Source: Anaerolineae bacterium (GTDB taxonomy: Bacteria; Chloroflexota; Anaerolineae; Aggregatilineales; Phototrophicaceae). From it: a DNA stretch of 9,807 nucleotides. The notes beneath the pieces were generated by a model, which saw only the letters and a program-made list of their open reading frames with translations, was not told the origin of the DNA and made no database searches. The stretch's first letter is position 1. Each line of letters begins with the position of its first letter. The position numbers and the translations under genes were made by a program. The stretch lies in contig JADLHH010000024.1 of NCBI GenBank assembly GCA_020848855.1, positions 1 through 9,807 of the forward strand, given 5' to 3'. Shown here in pieces: positions 1-7,791 of this stretch.

Positions 1-2
1 CG

Positions 3-2084
3 CAGGATCGGCTGAACGTGGTGATCAGCGACTCCCCGATTGGCGCGGTCGATTTGAGCAGCATCCACGCCGGGAACAATAACGGTTACCAGGCGGAGTG
101 GACTATCGCGAATCTGCCCGAAGACAATGCGCTGGATTCGGTCAATCTAATCCTGCTGACCGATGTCGACTCCGGCGCGATTGGCAGCGGGCAGTACCAA
201 ACGCTCACCGACTGGATCGCGTCCGGCGGGCATCTGATCGTCACCGGCGGGCAGAACTGGCAGGCGACCGCCGCCGGGGTCGCCGATCTACTGCCGCTGA
301 CGCCGTCCGGCAGCCGCGAGATCGGCGGGCTTCAGCCGCTGGCGGATTGGCTGCGCGCCGACGCCGACCTGAGCGCCCAGACGGTGGTCGCCACCGGCAC
401 GCTGACGGCGGACGCGCAGGTGTTCGCCGCCGCCGCCGACGGCACGCCGCTGCTCGTAAGGCGGACATACGGCGCGGGCGTGATCGATTACCTCACCGCC
501 GACCCGAACAACGCGCCGCTGCGCGGCTGGGATGGCTTGCGCGATCTGTGGTTCACGCTGGTGACGACCAGCAGCCCCAATCCCGGCTGGGCGAACGGCT
601 TCGTCGACTGGGAAGCGGCGGCGCGGGCGACCGAAATTCTGCCCGGCTACGACCCGCTGCCCGACATCCTGCCGCTGTTCGCGTTTCTGGGGCTGTATAT
701 CGCGCTGGTCGGTCCCGCCAACTATCTGCTGCTCAACCGCATCAACCGGCGGGAGTGGGCATGGGTGACGATCCCGGCGCTGATTCTGGTGTTCAGCGTG
801 CTGTCGTACGTGCTGGGCTTCAACCTGCGCGGCAACGAAGTCACGCTCAACCGGCTGGCGGTCGTGCACTCGTGGGAGGATAGCGAGCGGGCGCGGGTCG
901 ACGAATTGATCGGCTTGCTGTCGCCCCGGCGCTCGCAATACACCCTGTCCAGCGACGACAACATCAGCTTGCGCCCGATCCCGCGCCCGCTGCAGGCGTC
1001 GGGCATCCTCGCCCGCAACACGCAAGCGAGTGTGGATATCCGCGAGAGCGCCCAGTTCGAGGCGAAAGATTTCAACGTCGATGCCAGCTTCGTCGCCGGG
1101 TTCCACCTGAACGGCATGATCGACAAACCGGCGATCAGCGGGCAAGCGTCGATTGCCGACGACCTGATCGACGGGCAGCAGACCGTGCGCGGCTCGGTAC
1201 GCAACGACAGCGACATGACGTTGACCGACCCGGTGATCCTGGCGCGCGGAATCGCGCTGCACCTCGAACAGCCGCTCGCGCCGGGCGACGTTGCCAGCTT
1301 CGACCTGACGCTGACCGGCGACAGCCCGCCCGCCCCGGTGCTGCGCACCCCGGTTTCGACCAACTCGTTTTTCAACTTCCGCACCAACGCTAACACCGCC
1401 AAGCAGAGCGTGATCGATATTCTGGGGACGGATCGGTTTGCTCAGAACCTTAACCGGATTCCGTTCAGCGATTCGGCGGCGCAGCAGGCGGATCGGCGCA
1501 GCCAGTATTTCCTGACTTCGTTCATCGACGATTACTACGGCACGAGCGGGCGCGGCGACCGCGTCTATTTCGCCGGGTGGACGGACAGCACACCGCTGAC
1601 CATCGACATGACCGGCGCAGCCTGGAATTCGCAGGACATGACTCTGTACCTGGTCGAGTTGCACAACGAGCGCGTCGCGCCCATGAGCGGCAGCGTCACC
1701 ATCGCGCCCGACCAGTTCACGTGGGTCGTGCAGGAATATCTCGGCTTGACCGACATTTCGCCCATCAACGTGCAGATGCAGCCCGGCGAGCAGGTCATCT
1801 TCCGGTTCACGCCGCTGCCGGACGCCGTGCTGGGACAGGTGCAGGCGCTCAACATCGTCGCCAGCAACATCAGCACCGCCGGGCGCGACATGCCGGTGTA
1901 CCTGTGGAACTGGCAGACCCACGACTGGGAAAGCGTCGATCTCAGCGACGAGCAGGTGGTCGTCAACGACCCGCAGCGCTTCCTCGGTCCGCAGAACGCC
2001 GTGCAGGTGCGGCTGCTCGCCGACGACATCGGCGGCTACGTGCGCGTCACGCGCATCGGCGTTACACAGACCGGGACGTTTTGA
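3..2084 (+). CDS. Membrane protein with GATase-like domain (5' partial)
   Basis: The frame is open to the left edge, so the gene starts upstream; the GTG at 18 is only an internal codon. The visible N-terminal part (about 3-510) resembles a class I glutamine amidotransferase-like fold: a predicted strand ending LILLTDVDSG, then a helix with LTDWIASGGHLIVTGG. The usual nucleophile cysteine is not seen at the turn (TGGQNW), so it is probably a non-catalytic binding domain. Two hydrophobic segments follow at about 669-733 and 765-825, joined by a short basic loop (LNRINRREWAW). The remaining ~420 residues are polar and probably beta-rich, with no motif I recognise. This arrangement is known from uncharacterised proteins next to ABC transporter genes in Chloroflexota and Firmicutes. 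The ABC ATPase gene 102 bases downstream fits an accessory role in an exporter, which is inference. Function unknown. Confidence 0.8.
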   Translation, partial: QDRLNVVISDSPIGAVDLSSIHAGNNNGYQAEWTIANLPEDNALDSVNLILLTDVDSGAIGSGQYQTLTDWIASGGHLIVTGGQNWQATAAGVADLLPLTPSGSREIGGLQPLADWLRADADLSAQTVVATGTLTADAQVFAAAADGTPLLVRRTYGAGVIDYLTADPNNAPLRGWDGLRDLWFTLVTTSSPNPGWANGFVDWEAAARATEILPGYDPLPDILPLFAFLGLYIALVGPANYLLLNRINRREWAWVTIPALILVFSVLSYVLGFNLRGNEVTLNRLAVVHSWEDSERARVDELIGLLSPRRSQYTLSSDDNISLRPIPRPLQASGILARNTQASVDIRESAQFEAKDFNVDASFVAGFHLNGMIDKPAISGQASIADDLIDGQQTVRGSVRNDSDMTLTDPVILARGIALHLEQPLAPGDVASFDLTLTGDSPPAPVLRTPVSTNSFFNFRTNANTAKQSVIDILGTDRFAQNLNRIPFSDSAAQQADRRSQYFLTSFIDDYYGTSGRGDRVYFAGWTDSTPLTIDMTGAAWNSQDMTLYLVELHNERVAPMSGSVTIAPDQFTWVVQEYLGLTDISPINVQMQPGEQVIFRFTPLPDAVLGQVQALNIVASNISTAGRDMPVYLWNWQTHDWESVDLSDEQVVVNDPQRFLGPQNAVQVRLLADDIGGYVRVTRIGVTQTGTF

Positions 2085-2119
2085 GGAGACTCATCCACAG
2101 GTTCACTGGTGAGCGATAA

Positions 2120-2159
2120 TTGAACATAAAGCGGCACAGGTGGTTATACTATCTATAGT
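2120..2159 (+). promoter_or_regulatory. Possible sigma70-type promoter with small dyad
   Basis: In the gap before the ABC ATPase gene, TTGAAC (2120-2125) and TATACT (2145-2150) resemble -35 and -10 boxes. The 19-base spacer is longer than the usual 17. This stretch is clearly more AT-rich than the flanking genes. A 5-base inverted repeat, ACTAT/ATAGT with a 2-base centre (2148-2159), overlaps the -10 box and could be an operator, but it is short enough to arise by chance. A start of transcription near 2157 would leave a leader of about 30 bases. Confidence 0.35.
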
Positions 2160-2186
2160 GCAGGATGCTGGTAGAGAGCAGGCACG

Positions 2187-3146
2187 ATGGCTGAGTTGAT
2201 TATCGAAACGCGCGACCTGGTCAAGAAGTTCGGCAAGTTCACGGCGGTGGACGGGCTGTCGCTGGCTGTGCCCGCCGGGTCGATTTACGGCTTCGTGGGA
2301 CCGAACGGCGCGGGCAAGACTACGACCATGCGCAGGTTGACCACCCTCACGCGCCCAACGAGCGGTGAGGCATGGGTTGCCGGGCACTCGGTCACCGGGG
2401 AGCCGCGCGCCGTGCGCCGCGCCATCGGCTACATGCCCGACGAATTCGGCGTGTACGACGACATGCGTGTGTGGGAATACCTCGACTTCTTCGCCGCCTG
2501 CTACGACATCCCCGAAAACGAACGCCGCCGCCTGATCGACGACCTGCTCGAACTGGTCGACCTGACGCACCGGCGCGACGATATGGTCGACAAGCTGAGC
2601 CGGGGCATGAAGCAGCGGCTGTCGCTGGCGCGCACGCTCGCCCACGACCCGTCGGTGCTGATCCTCGACGAACCCGCGTCGGGACTCGATCCGCGTGCCC
2701 GTGTCGAAATCCGCGAGCTGCTGGTCGCACTCGCCAGAATGGGTAAGACGATCTTCTTCTCGACGCACATCCTCGCCGACGTGAGCGAAATCTGCACGCA
2801 CATCGGCATTGTCGAAGCCGGGCAGATGATCGCCCAGGGCAGCATGGAAGACATGCGCGCCCAGCTTCAGCCGCACCGCGAGATCACCGTGACGCTGCGC
2901 GACATGGAGTCGGTCAATGCCATCAAGGAAGTCATCCGGGGCACGCCCGACGTGCTTGGCGTGACCGAACTGGAGCCACGCGGCGGGCGCTTCCGCGTGC
3001 GCATCGACTTCACGGGCGACGATAACGGCGTCGCCGAACTGAACGCCAAAATTACCCGCGCCAATATCGCCATTCTCGGTTTCGCCGAGGAAACCAAAGA
3101 CCTCGAAGCGATGTTCATGCGCGTGACGAAAGGAATCGTTTCATAG
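2187..3146 (+). CDS. ABC transporter ATP-binding protein
   Basis: Cytosolic ATPase subunit that would power a membrane transporter, probably an ABC-2 type exporter. The 319 residues show Walker A GPNGAGKT at 38-45, a signature LSRGM at 137-141 (variant of LSGGQ), Walker B VLILDEP at 157-163, a D-loop SGLDP at 165-169 and the switch histidine H194 in STHIL. At the usual Q-loop position the protein reads GYMPDEFGVYDD (81-92), so Asp replaces the common Gln; I recall this variant from a subfamily of such ATPases. Residues from about 210 form a C-terminal domain like that of other drug or lipid exporter ATPases. The ATG at 2187 directly precedes the conserved N-terminus and has only a weak purine-rich site (AGAGAGCAGG) upstream. 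The best partner in the window is the permease at 6009-7334, separated from it by two genes. The substrate cannot be deduced. Confidence 0.93.
   Translation: MAELIIETRDLVKKFGKFTAVDGLSLAVPAGSIYGFVGPNGAGKTTTMRRLTTLTRPTSGEAWVAGHSVTGEPRAVRRAIGYMPDEFGVYDDMRVWEYLDFFAACYDIPENERRRLIDDLLELVDLTHRRDDMVDKLSRGMKQRLSLARTLAHDPSVLILDEPASGLDPRARVEIRELLVALARMGKTIFFSTHILADVSEICTHIGIVEAGQMIAQGSMEDMRAQLQPHREITVTLRDMESVNAIKEVIRGTPDVLGVTELEPRGGRFRVRIDFTGDDNGVAELNAKITRANIAILGFAEETKDLEAMFMRVTKGIVS
3129..3145 (+). promoter_or_regulatory. Ribosome binding site and possible ATA start of the glycosyltransferase
   Basis: AAAGGA at 3129-3134, inside the end of the ATPase gene, lies 8 bases before an ATA codon at 3143 that overlaps the ATPase stop as ATAG. 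The frame from that ATA runs without a stop into the glycosyltransferase. No ATG, GTG or TTG exists in this frame between here and the GTG at 3224, which has no Shine-Dalgarno-like sequence before it. The site therefore suggests initiation at 3143 on a non-standard codon, although start at a CTG (3185 or 3206) or at GTG 3224 is not excluded. Confidence 0.4.
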
Positions 3147-3223
3147 CAGCCGTCCAGTCGAACGCGGCGCCCGTTCAGCGCTGGCTGCGCACCCCTCACC
3201 GCACGCTGTGGATCGCGTTTGCC

Positions 3224-5029
3224 GTGCTGTGCGGCTCCCTGTTGATCGATCTTGCCGTGTACGTGCCGTCCCATCGCTCAACCTCGCTGGTGATCTTAGC
3301 AGCGGCGGCGGCGCTGGCAGCGTTGGGCGGGATGGCTGCCGCCGGGATAGTTGCGTTTCGCCTGAGCGCGGAATCGACGGAGCGGCTGCGCGCGGGTGCT
3401 GACCGCTGGCGCGGCGTGTCTATCGGCGGAGCGCTGCTGGTGCTGTTCATTTTCGGGCTGGAGATGCGCCCGGAATGGGTCTACGCGCACATCGCGCTGA
3501 CGTTGGGCGCGGGTTTCGCGCTCGGCTACGACCTGCTGTACGCCGATTCGCGCCCGATCCCGCGCGCATGGCTCGCCGCTGCCGGGGTGATCGCCATCGG
3601 CGCGACGGCGATTCGCGTCTACGGGCTGGCAGTCTACCCGACGGCTCAGGTCACAGACGAAGGCGGGCTGCTGGCCTGGGTCGTGGGCTACATCAAGACC
3701 GGGCATTTCAGCGATTACCTGATGTACTACGGCGGTCACGACGTGCAGCGCTACTACCTGCCGATGGCATGGTGGATGCAGATCGTCGGCATCGGCTGGT
3801 GGCAGGGGCGGCTGTACAACCTGATCATGACGCTGCCGCTGATCGTCCTGACGAGCCTGGCGGCGCGCAGCCTGTTCGGGCGCGCGGCGGGCTGGATGAC
3901 GGCGGCATTCCTGTTCGTGAGCGCGGTGGTGATGGTCGGCGTGCGCCTGCGGCACGACATCGGCTTGGGCGTGGCAATCGCCGCGTCGCTGTGGGCGTAC
4001 AGCGAGGCGCTCCGGCGCGACAGCAAGCCGTTTCACTTCGCCGCCGGGGCGCTGATGGGCTTGGGCTGGTTCGGACATTACCACGCCACCGGCTTCGGCG
4101 TGGCGCTGGCGCTCGGCTTGTACCTGCCCCGCTACGTTCAGCGGGCGCGGCAGGGAAACTGGCGACCGGAGACCGGCTTCATCCTGTACGGACTCGGCGG
4201 GCTGGTCGGCGCGGGAATTGTGGTCGTGTTTCAGATTCTGCCCGACCTGCAGGGCTTTCTGGCGACCCGCGAACTGCGCAATCCGCTCGATCTGGCGACC
4301 TACGCCCGTTCGATGCTCGGACATATCGGCAGCATCGCCAGCCATTCGCAGCTTGAGCTGATCCTGATCGGCGCGGGGCTGGTCGCAGCATTCTGGCGGC
4401 GGCGCGCCAACGATCTATCGCTCGCGCTGACGGTGGTGCTGGCGCATCTCGCGCTGGGGCTGATGGCGGTCGATACGTGGGATCACTACCCGATGCCGCT
4501 GACGCCGCTGTACGCGATGCTGGTCGCGGCGCTGTTCACCGACGGGCTGCGGCGTATTCCAGCGCCGCGTACCGAGTTCCGGCAGGCGACGGCGTTCACC
4601 TTCGCGGCGTTCGCGGCGGTCTGCCTCGGCTGGACGACCACCACGCCGCTGACGTATCTGCTCAAGGGCGGCTCGGTCGCGCCGCAGCCACCGCCCGCCG
4701 CCGCTTACGTGATCGACCACTACGACCCGGCGACGACGCTGGTCACCGCCGAGCATTACTACTACCTGTTCCTGTGGGACTACCGCTTCGCCTCGGTTAT
4801 GTCGCCTGACCTGATGCCGCGCGACCGCTACGCCGAATTCGGCTCGAAAGCAGCGGTGTGGGATTCAATCGCGCCGGACGTGGTGATTATCGACCGAAAC
4901 TTATCCACCTGCTGCGTCGCGCCGATCATGACGACGGACTATCTCGACTCGCGCGGCTATCACGAAGTCGCGGAATTTGAAGGCGAACGTTATCCGGTTC
5001 TGGTTTATGCAAAAGGTGGGGGAGCATGA
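3224..5029 (+). CDS. GT39-like multi-pass glycosyltransferase
   Basis: Predicted GT-C fold enzyme of the ArnT/PMT (GT39) type, which transfers a sugar from a polyprenyl-phosphate donor on the outer face of the cytoplasmic membrane. From GTG 3224 it is 601 residues with about 13 hydrophobic segments and a soluble C-terminal domain of about 120 residues. After the fifth segment comes a loop with TDEGG (codons 3653-3667), placed like the acidic pair in the first external loop of this superfamily; the Asp is the likely catalytic or metal-binding residue. The loop then continues with a Tyr-rich stretch (YLMYYGGHDVQRYY). The listed start is the conservative one: it cuts the first membrane segment (TLWIAFAVLCGSLLIDLAVYV) in half, and the preceding codons encode a basic stretch (RWLRTPHRT) suited to a cytosolic N-terminus. 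True start is probably 3143, giving 628 residues. Acceptor and donor are unknown. The end overlaps the next gene by ATGA. Confidence 0.82.
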   Translation: MLCGSLLIDLAVYVPSHRSTSLVILAAAAALAALGGMAAAGIVAFRLSAESTERLRAGADRWRGVSIGGALLVLFIFGLEMRPEWVYAHIALTLGAGFALGYDLLYADSRPIPRAWLAAAGVIAIGATAIRVYGLAVYPTAQVTDEGGLLAWVVGYIKTGHFSDYLMYYGGHDVQRYYLPMAWWMQIVGIGWWQGRLYNLIMTLPLIVLTSLAARSLFGRAAGWMTAAFLFVSAVVMVGVRLRHDIGLGVAIAASLWAYSEALRRDSKPFHFAAGALMGLGWFGHYHATGFGVALALGLYLPRYVQRARQGNWRPETGFILYGLGGLVGAGIVVVFQILPDLQGFLATRELRNPLDLATYARSMLGHIGSIASHSQLELILIGAGLVAAFWRRRANDLSLALTVVLAHLALGLMAVDTWDHYPMPLTPLYAMLVAALFTDGLRRIPAPRTEFRQATAFTFAAFAAVCLGWTTTTPLTYLLKGGSVAPQPPPAAAYVIDHYDPATTLVTAEHYYYLFLWDYRFASVMSPDLMPRDRYAEFGSKAAVWDSIAPDVVIIDRNLSTCCVAPIMTTDYLDSRGYHEVAEFEGERYPVLVYAKGGGA

Positions 5030-5955
5030 TCCAATCGACAACGCTAGACGCCATTGGCAATACGCCGGTCGTGCGGCTGAACAAGATCGCCCCGCCGGGC
5101 AGCGCGGACGTGCTGGTCAAGCTGGAATACTACAACCCGACCGGGTCGTACAAGGACCGCATGGCGAAGGCGATGATCGAATATGCCGAGCAGCGCGGCG
5201 ACCTGAAGCCGGGCATGACGGTGGTCGAATATACCGGCGGCAGCACCGGCTCGTCGCTGGCGTTCGTGTGCGCCGTCAAGGGCTATCGCTTCAAGGTGGT
5301 GTCGTCGAACGCCTTCGCGCAGGAGAAGCTGAAGACTATGCAAGCCTTCGGCGCCGATTTGACCATCGTGCGCAGCGAGAGCGGCTTGATCACGCCCGAC
5401 CTGATCCCGCGCATGATCGAGGTGGCACGCGGGCTTGCACAGGAGCCGAATACGTACTGGACGGATCAGTTCAACAACCGCGACATGCTCAGGGGGTATC
5501 ACGATATCGGCAGGGAGCTGCTCGCGCAGATTACCGCGCCGATTGACGTATTCTGCGGCGCGGTCGGCACCGCAGGGATGCTGATCGGCACGGCGCAGGC
5601 GCTCAAAGCCGGGGACGACAGGATTCGCATCGTCGCCTTCGAGCCAGCAGCCTCACCCTTGATCTCCGAGGGGCAAGCCGGGACACACCACGTCGAGGGC
5701 ATCGGCACGAGCTTTGTGCCGCCGCTGTACGACCGGGCGCTGGTGAACGACGTGCGCGCCATCGACGAAGCCGAAGCCCGCGCGATGACGCGGCGGTTGG
5801 CGCGCGAGGAAGGCATCTTCACCGGCATTTCGAGCGGGCTGAACGTGGTCGGCGCGCTGCAACTGGCGCGGGAACTGGGCAGCGGGCACACGGTCGTTAC
5901 CGTCGCGGTCGACAGCGGGCTAAAATATCTGGCGGGCGACTTGTACGAGTTTTGA
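5026..5955 (+). CDS. PLP-dependent cysteine synthase family protein
   Basis: Fold type II PLP enzyme of the O-acetylserine sulfhydrylase/cystathionine beta-synthase family, 309 residues, cytosolic. Expected reaction: beta-replacement on an activated serine, giving cysteine or a related amino acid. Visible motifs: DAIGNTPVVRL at 8-18; PTGSYKDR at 38-45 with K43 as the PLP lysine; TGGSTG at 70-75 where CysK has TSGNTG; the phosphate-binding loop GAVGTAGML at 178-186; GIGTSFVP at 225-232, matching GIGAGFVP of CysK; and DSGLKYL at 296-302, whose Ser would contact the pyridine nitrogen. Asn is replaced by Ser in the substrate loop, so the acceptor or donor may differ from classical CysK/CysM. The ATG overlaps the glycosyltransferase stop (ATGA) and follows a strong GGTGGGGGAG site, which indicates translational coupling. 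I do not assign cysK or cysM. Confidence 0.9.
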   Translation: MIQSTTLDAIGNTPVVRLNKIAPPGSADVLVKLEYYNPTGSYKDRMAKAMIEYAEQRGDLKPGMTVVEYTGGSTGSSLAFVCAVKGYRFKVVSSNAFAQEKLKTMQAFGADLTIVRSESGLITPDLIPRMIEVARGLAQEPNTYWTDQFNNRDMLRGYHDIGRELLAQITAPIDVFCGAVGTAGMLIGTAQALKAGDDRIRIVAFEPAASPLISEGQAGTHHVEGIGTSFVPPLYDRALVNDVRAIDEAEARAMTRRLAREEGIFTGISSGLNVVGALQLARELGSGHTVVTVAVDSGLKYLAGDLYEF

Positions 5956-6008
5956 ACTCCACCGTTGTATTAACCGTGAAGCAAGTAGCAGCATACAGGT
6001 TCTCACCG

Positions 6009-7334
6009 ATGACCGACTCCCTCTCAATCGAAGCCCTCTCCCCCCGCGAGCAGCTACTCGAACGCGCGGCGGGGATTTTGCAGCGCGGCGCGCTGGCGAA
6101 CGCCGTAATCGCCGCCGCGAGCATGATCCTGGGGCTGGTCGCCGGGCTGCACCTCATCCCGAACCTGTTCGACATTCTCCAGGGCATCCTGCTGGCGCGC
6201 TTCCCCGGCGCGGCGGACGCAGCGGTGGCGGTCGTCATTCTGTTGGCGCTGCTCAACGTGAGCCTGCTGCTGGTGGTGATGGTCGGCGTGCTGGCGCGCG
6301 AAATCTGGGCGATTCCGGGGCTGGTGGTGCTGATCGTCGCCAATATCGCCGGGCTGGTGCTGCTGGACTTCACGCCGGCGGTAGTGACGGTCGCGTTCGC
6401 GGCGTGGGGAATCGCCGCCGTGCGGGTGGACATGCAGGCGTTCCGCGTGAACCCGGTGATGCTGAAGGAACTGCGCGGGCGGATGCGCGGGGTGCGCGCC
6501 TTCGCCGTGATGACGGTCTATCTGGGGCTGATGAGCGGCTTCACGCTGCTGCTGTATCTGGTGTACAGCTCGTTCGCGCGCACCGGCGGCTCGGCGGCAG
6601 CGGGCGAAATCGGGCGGGTGCTGTTTCTGGGCGTGGTGGGCATCGAGCTGCTGCTGATCGTATTCATCGCGCCGGCTTTCACCGCCGGGGCGATCACCGG
6701 GGAGCGTGAGCGGCAGACCTACGACCTGCTGCAAACGACGCTGCTGGCGACGCCCTCGTTCGTGATCGGCAAGCTGGAATCGGCGCTGGGCTACATCCTG
6801 CTGCTGCTGCTGTCCGGCATCCCGCTGCAAAGTATCGCCTTCCTGTTCGGCGGGGTGACCGAGCTTGAGCTGGCGCTGTCGTTCGTCATCCTGCTGATCA
6901 CGGCAATCGCGCTGGGCACGGTTGGCATTTATTTCTCGGCGGCAATGCCGCGCACGCTGATCGCCAGCGTGCGCTCGTACAGCGTGATTCTGGGGGCGAT
7001 GTTCATCGCGCCGGTGGTGCTCGCCGCCATCCTCAACCTGATCAACGAGCTGCTGTTTACGAGCGGGGGCGCGATTGTGTCGCCGGTGCTGGAGACGATC
7101 CTGCGCTATGTCGACCTGCTGCTCACCAGCGTCAACCCGATCGCGGCGGGGCTGGCGTCGCAGGATATCCTGGTGAATCAGCGGGTGCTGGGGTTCTGGT
7201 CGTATACGCTGCGCAGCGACGGCAGCACGATTCCGATGGTCTCGCCGTGGATCACGTTCATCATCATCTATCTGGCGATCTCGGCGGTGCTGGTCGTGCT
7301 GACGATTCGCCAGACGCGGCAAAATGCCCAGTAA
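6009..7334 (+). CDS. ABC-2 type transporter permease
   Basis: Integral membrane subunit, 441 residues from ATG 6009, with about ten hydrophobic segments. Four of them fill the first ~135 residues and look like an added N-terminal membrane module. The typical ABC-2 permease part follows: NPVMLKELRGRMRG at 148-161 on the cytosolic side, a membrane pair, then ITGERERQTYDLL from 229, the coupling element shared by permeases of the NatB/GldF kind, then four or five more segments. Another in-frame start, TTG 5952, overlaps the previous stop and would add 19 residues, but it has no Shine-Dalgarno sequence, while ATG 6009 has a modest ACAGG 9 bases upstream. The most likely partner is the ATPase at 2187-3146. 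Whether it works as a homodimer or with a second permease encoded outside the window is not known. Substrate unknown. Confidence 0.87.
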   Translation: MTDSLSIEALSPREQLLERAAGILQRGALANAVIAAASMILGLVAGLHLIPNLFDILQGILLARFPGAADAAVAVVILLALLNVSLLLVVMVGVLAREIWAIPGLVVLIVANIAGLVLLDFTPAVVTVAFAAWGIAAVRVDMQAFRVNPVMLKELRGRMRGVRAFAVMTVYLGLMSGFTLLLYLVYSSFARTGGSAAAGEIGRVLFLGVVGIELLLIVFIAPAFTAGAITGERERQTYDLLQTTLLATPSFVIGKLESALGYILLLLLSGIPLQSIAFLFGGVTELELALSFVILLITAIALGTVGIYFSAAMPRTLIASVRSYSVILGAMFIAPVVLAAILNLINELLFTSGGAIVSPVLETILRYVDLLLTSVNPIAAGLASQDILVNQRVLGFWSYTLRSDGSTIPMVSPWITFIIIYLAISAVLVVLTIRQTRQNAQ

Positions 7335-7395
7335 TCCTGTTTTGGGCGTATGATCGAGATATATACCCACCTGGCAACAAAGGATACGCGGTCGC

Positions 7396-7791
7396 ATGGG
7401 TATCACGGTGAAATGGGACGATCAGGAGCAGACGATTCTGGTCATGGAGTTCACGGGACACTGGACGCTGGACGAGCTTCGGCAGGTCGGCATGGATGCG
7501 CTGCTGATGCTGCGCACGGTGAGCCACCCGGTATACGTCGTGAGCGATTTTCTGGAGAGCACGGGTGTACCGTCCGGGGTGCTGTGGCAGGCGCGCGACC
7601 TGCACCAACTGCGCCCGTCGAACTGGGAAGCCGGCATTACCGTCAGCAACGACGCCTATGCCCGCGACCTGCTCGGGCTGTTCGGCGACGTGTACATGGG
7701 AACACGCCGCGACCGGCTGTATACCGTCGGCAGCCGCGAGGAAGCCATCAACCTGATTAACGGTCTGAAGCGGGAGAAACGGACACCTTAA
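7396..7791 (+). CDS. Small cytosolic protein, possibly STAS-like
   Basis: 131 residues, soluble, with no signal peptide or membrane segment. I do not recognise a characterised family. The order of predicted elements is a strand (TILVMEFTG), a helix (LDELRQVGMDALLML), a strand (HPVYVVSDFL), a helix (SGVLWQARDLHQL), a strand (EAGITVS), a helix (DAYARDLLGLF), a strand (RLYTVGS) and a helix (REEAINLING). This alternating alpha/beta pattern recalls SpoIIAA/STAS-like proteins, but that is a guess from secondary structure only. AAAGGA at 7379-7384 lies 11 bases before the ATG, slightly far but usable. Its stop overlaps the start of the next gene by one base (TAATG), so the two are probably made together. 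The 61-base gap before it holds no clear promoter or terminator. Confidence 0.75.
   Translation: MGITVKWDDQEQTILVMEFTGHWTLDELRQVGMDALLMLRTVSHPVYVVSDFLESTGVPSGVLWQARDLHQLRPSNWEAGITVSNDAYARDLLGLFGDVYMGTRRDRLYTVGSREEAINLINGLKREKRTP

Noticed and set aside
288..1922. 544-residue open frame on the minus strand opposite the first gene
   Set aside because: Its composition (rich in Arg, Gln, His) is typical of the antisense frame of GC-rich genes, it shows no domain, and the + strand frame has clear domains.
5956..6008. Promoter before the permease (TTGTAT at 5965-5970)
   Set aside because: The nearest -10-like sequence, CATACA at 5992-5997, is weak and 21 bases away; read-through from upstream is simpler.
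7335..7395. Promoter in the gap before the 131-residue gene (TATATA at 7360-7365)
   Set aside because: No -35-like hexamer lies at a fitting distance; TTGGGC at 7342-7347 leaves only 12 bases.
6054..7406. 450-residue open frame on the minus strand opposite the permease gene
   Set aside because: The translation is dominated by Gln, Arg, His and Asp, the mirror of a hydrophobic membrane protein, with no recognisable motif.
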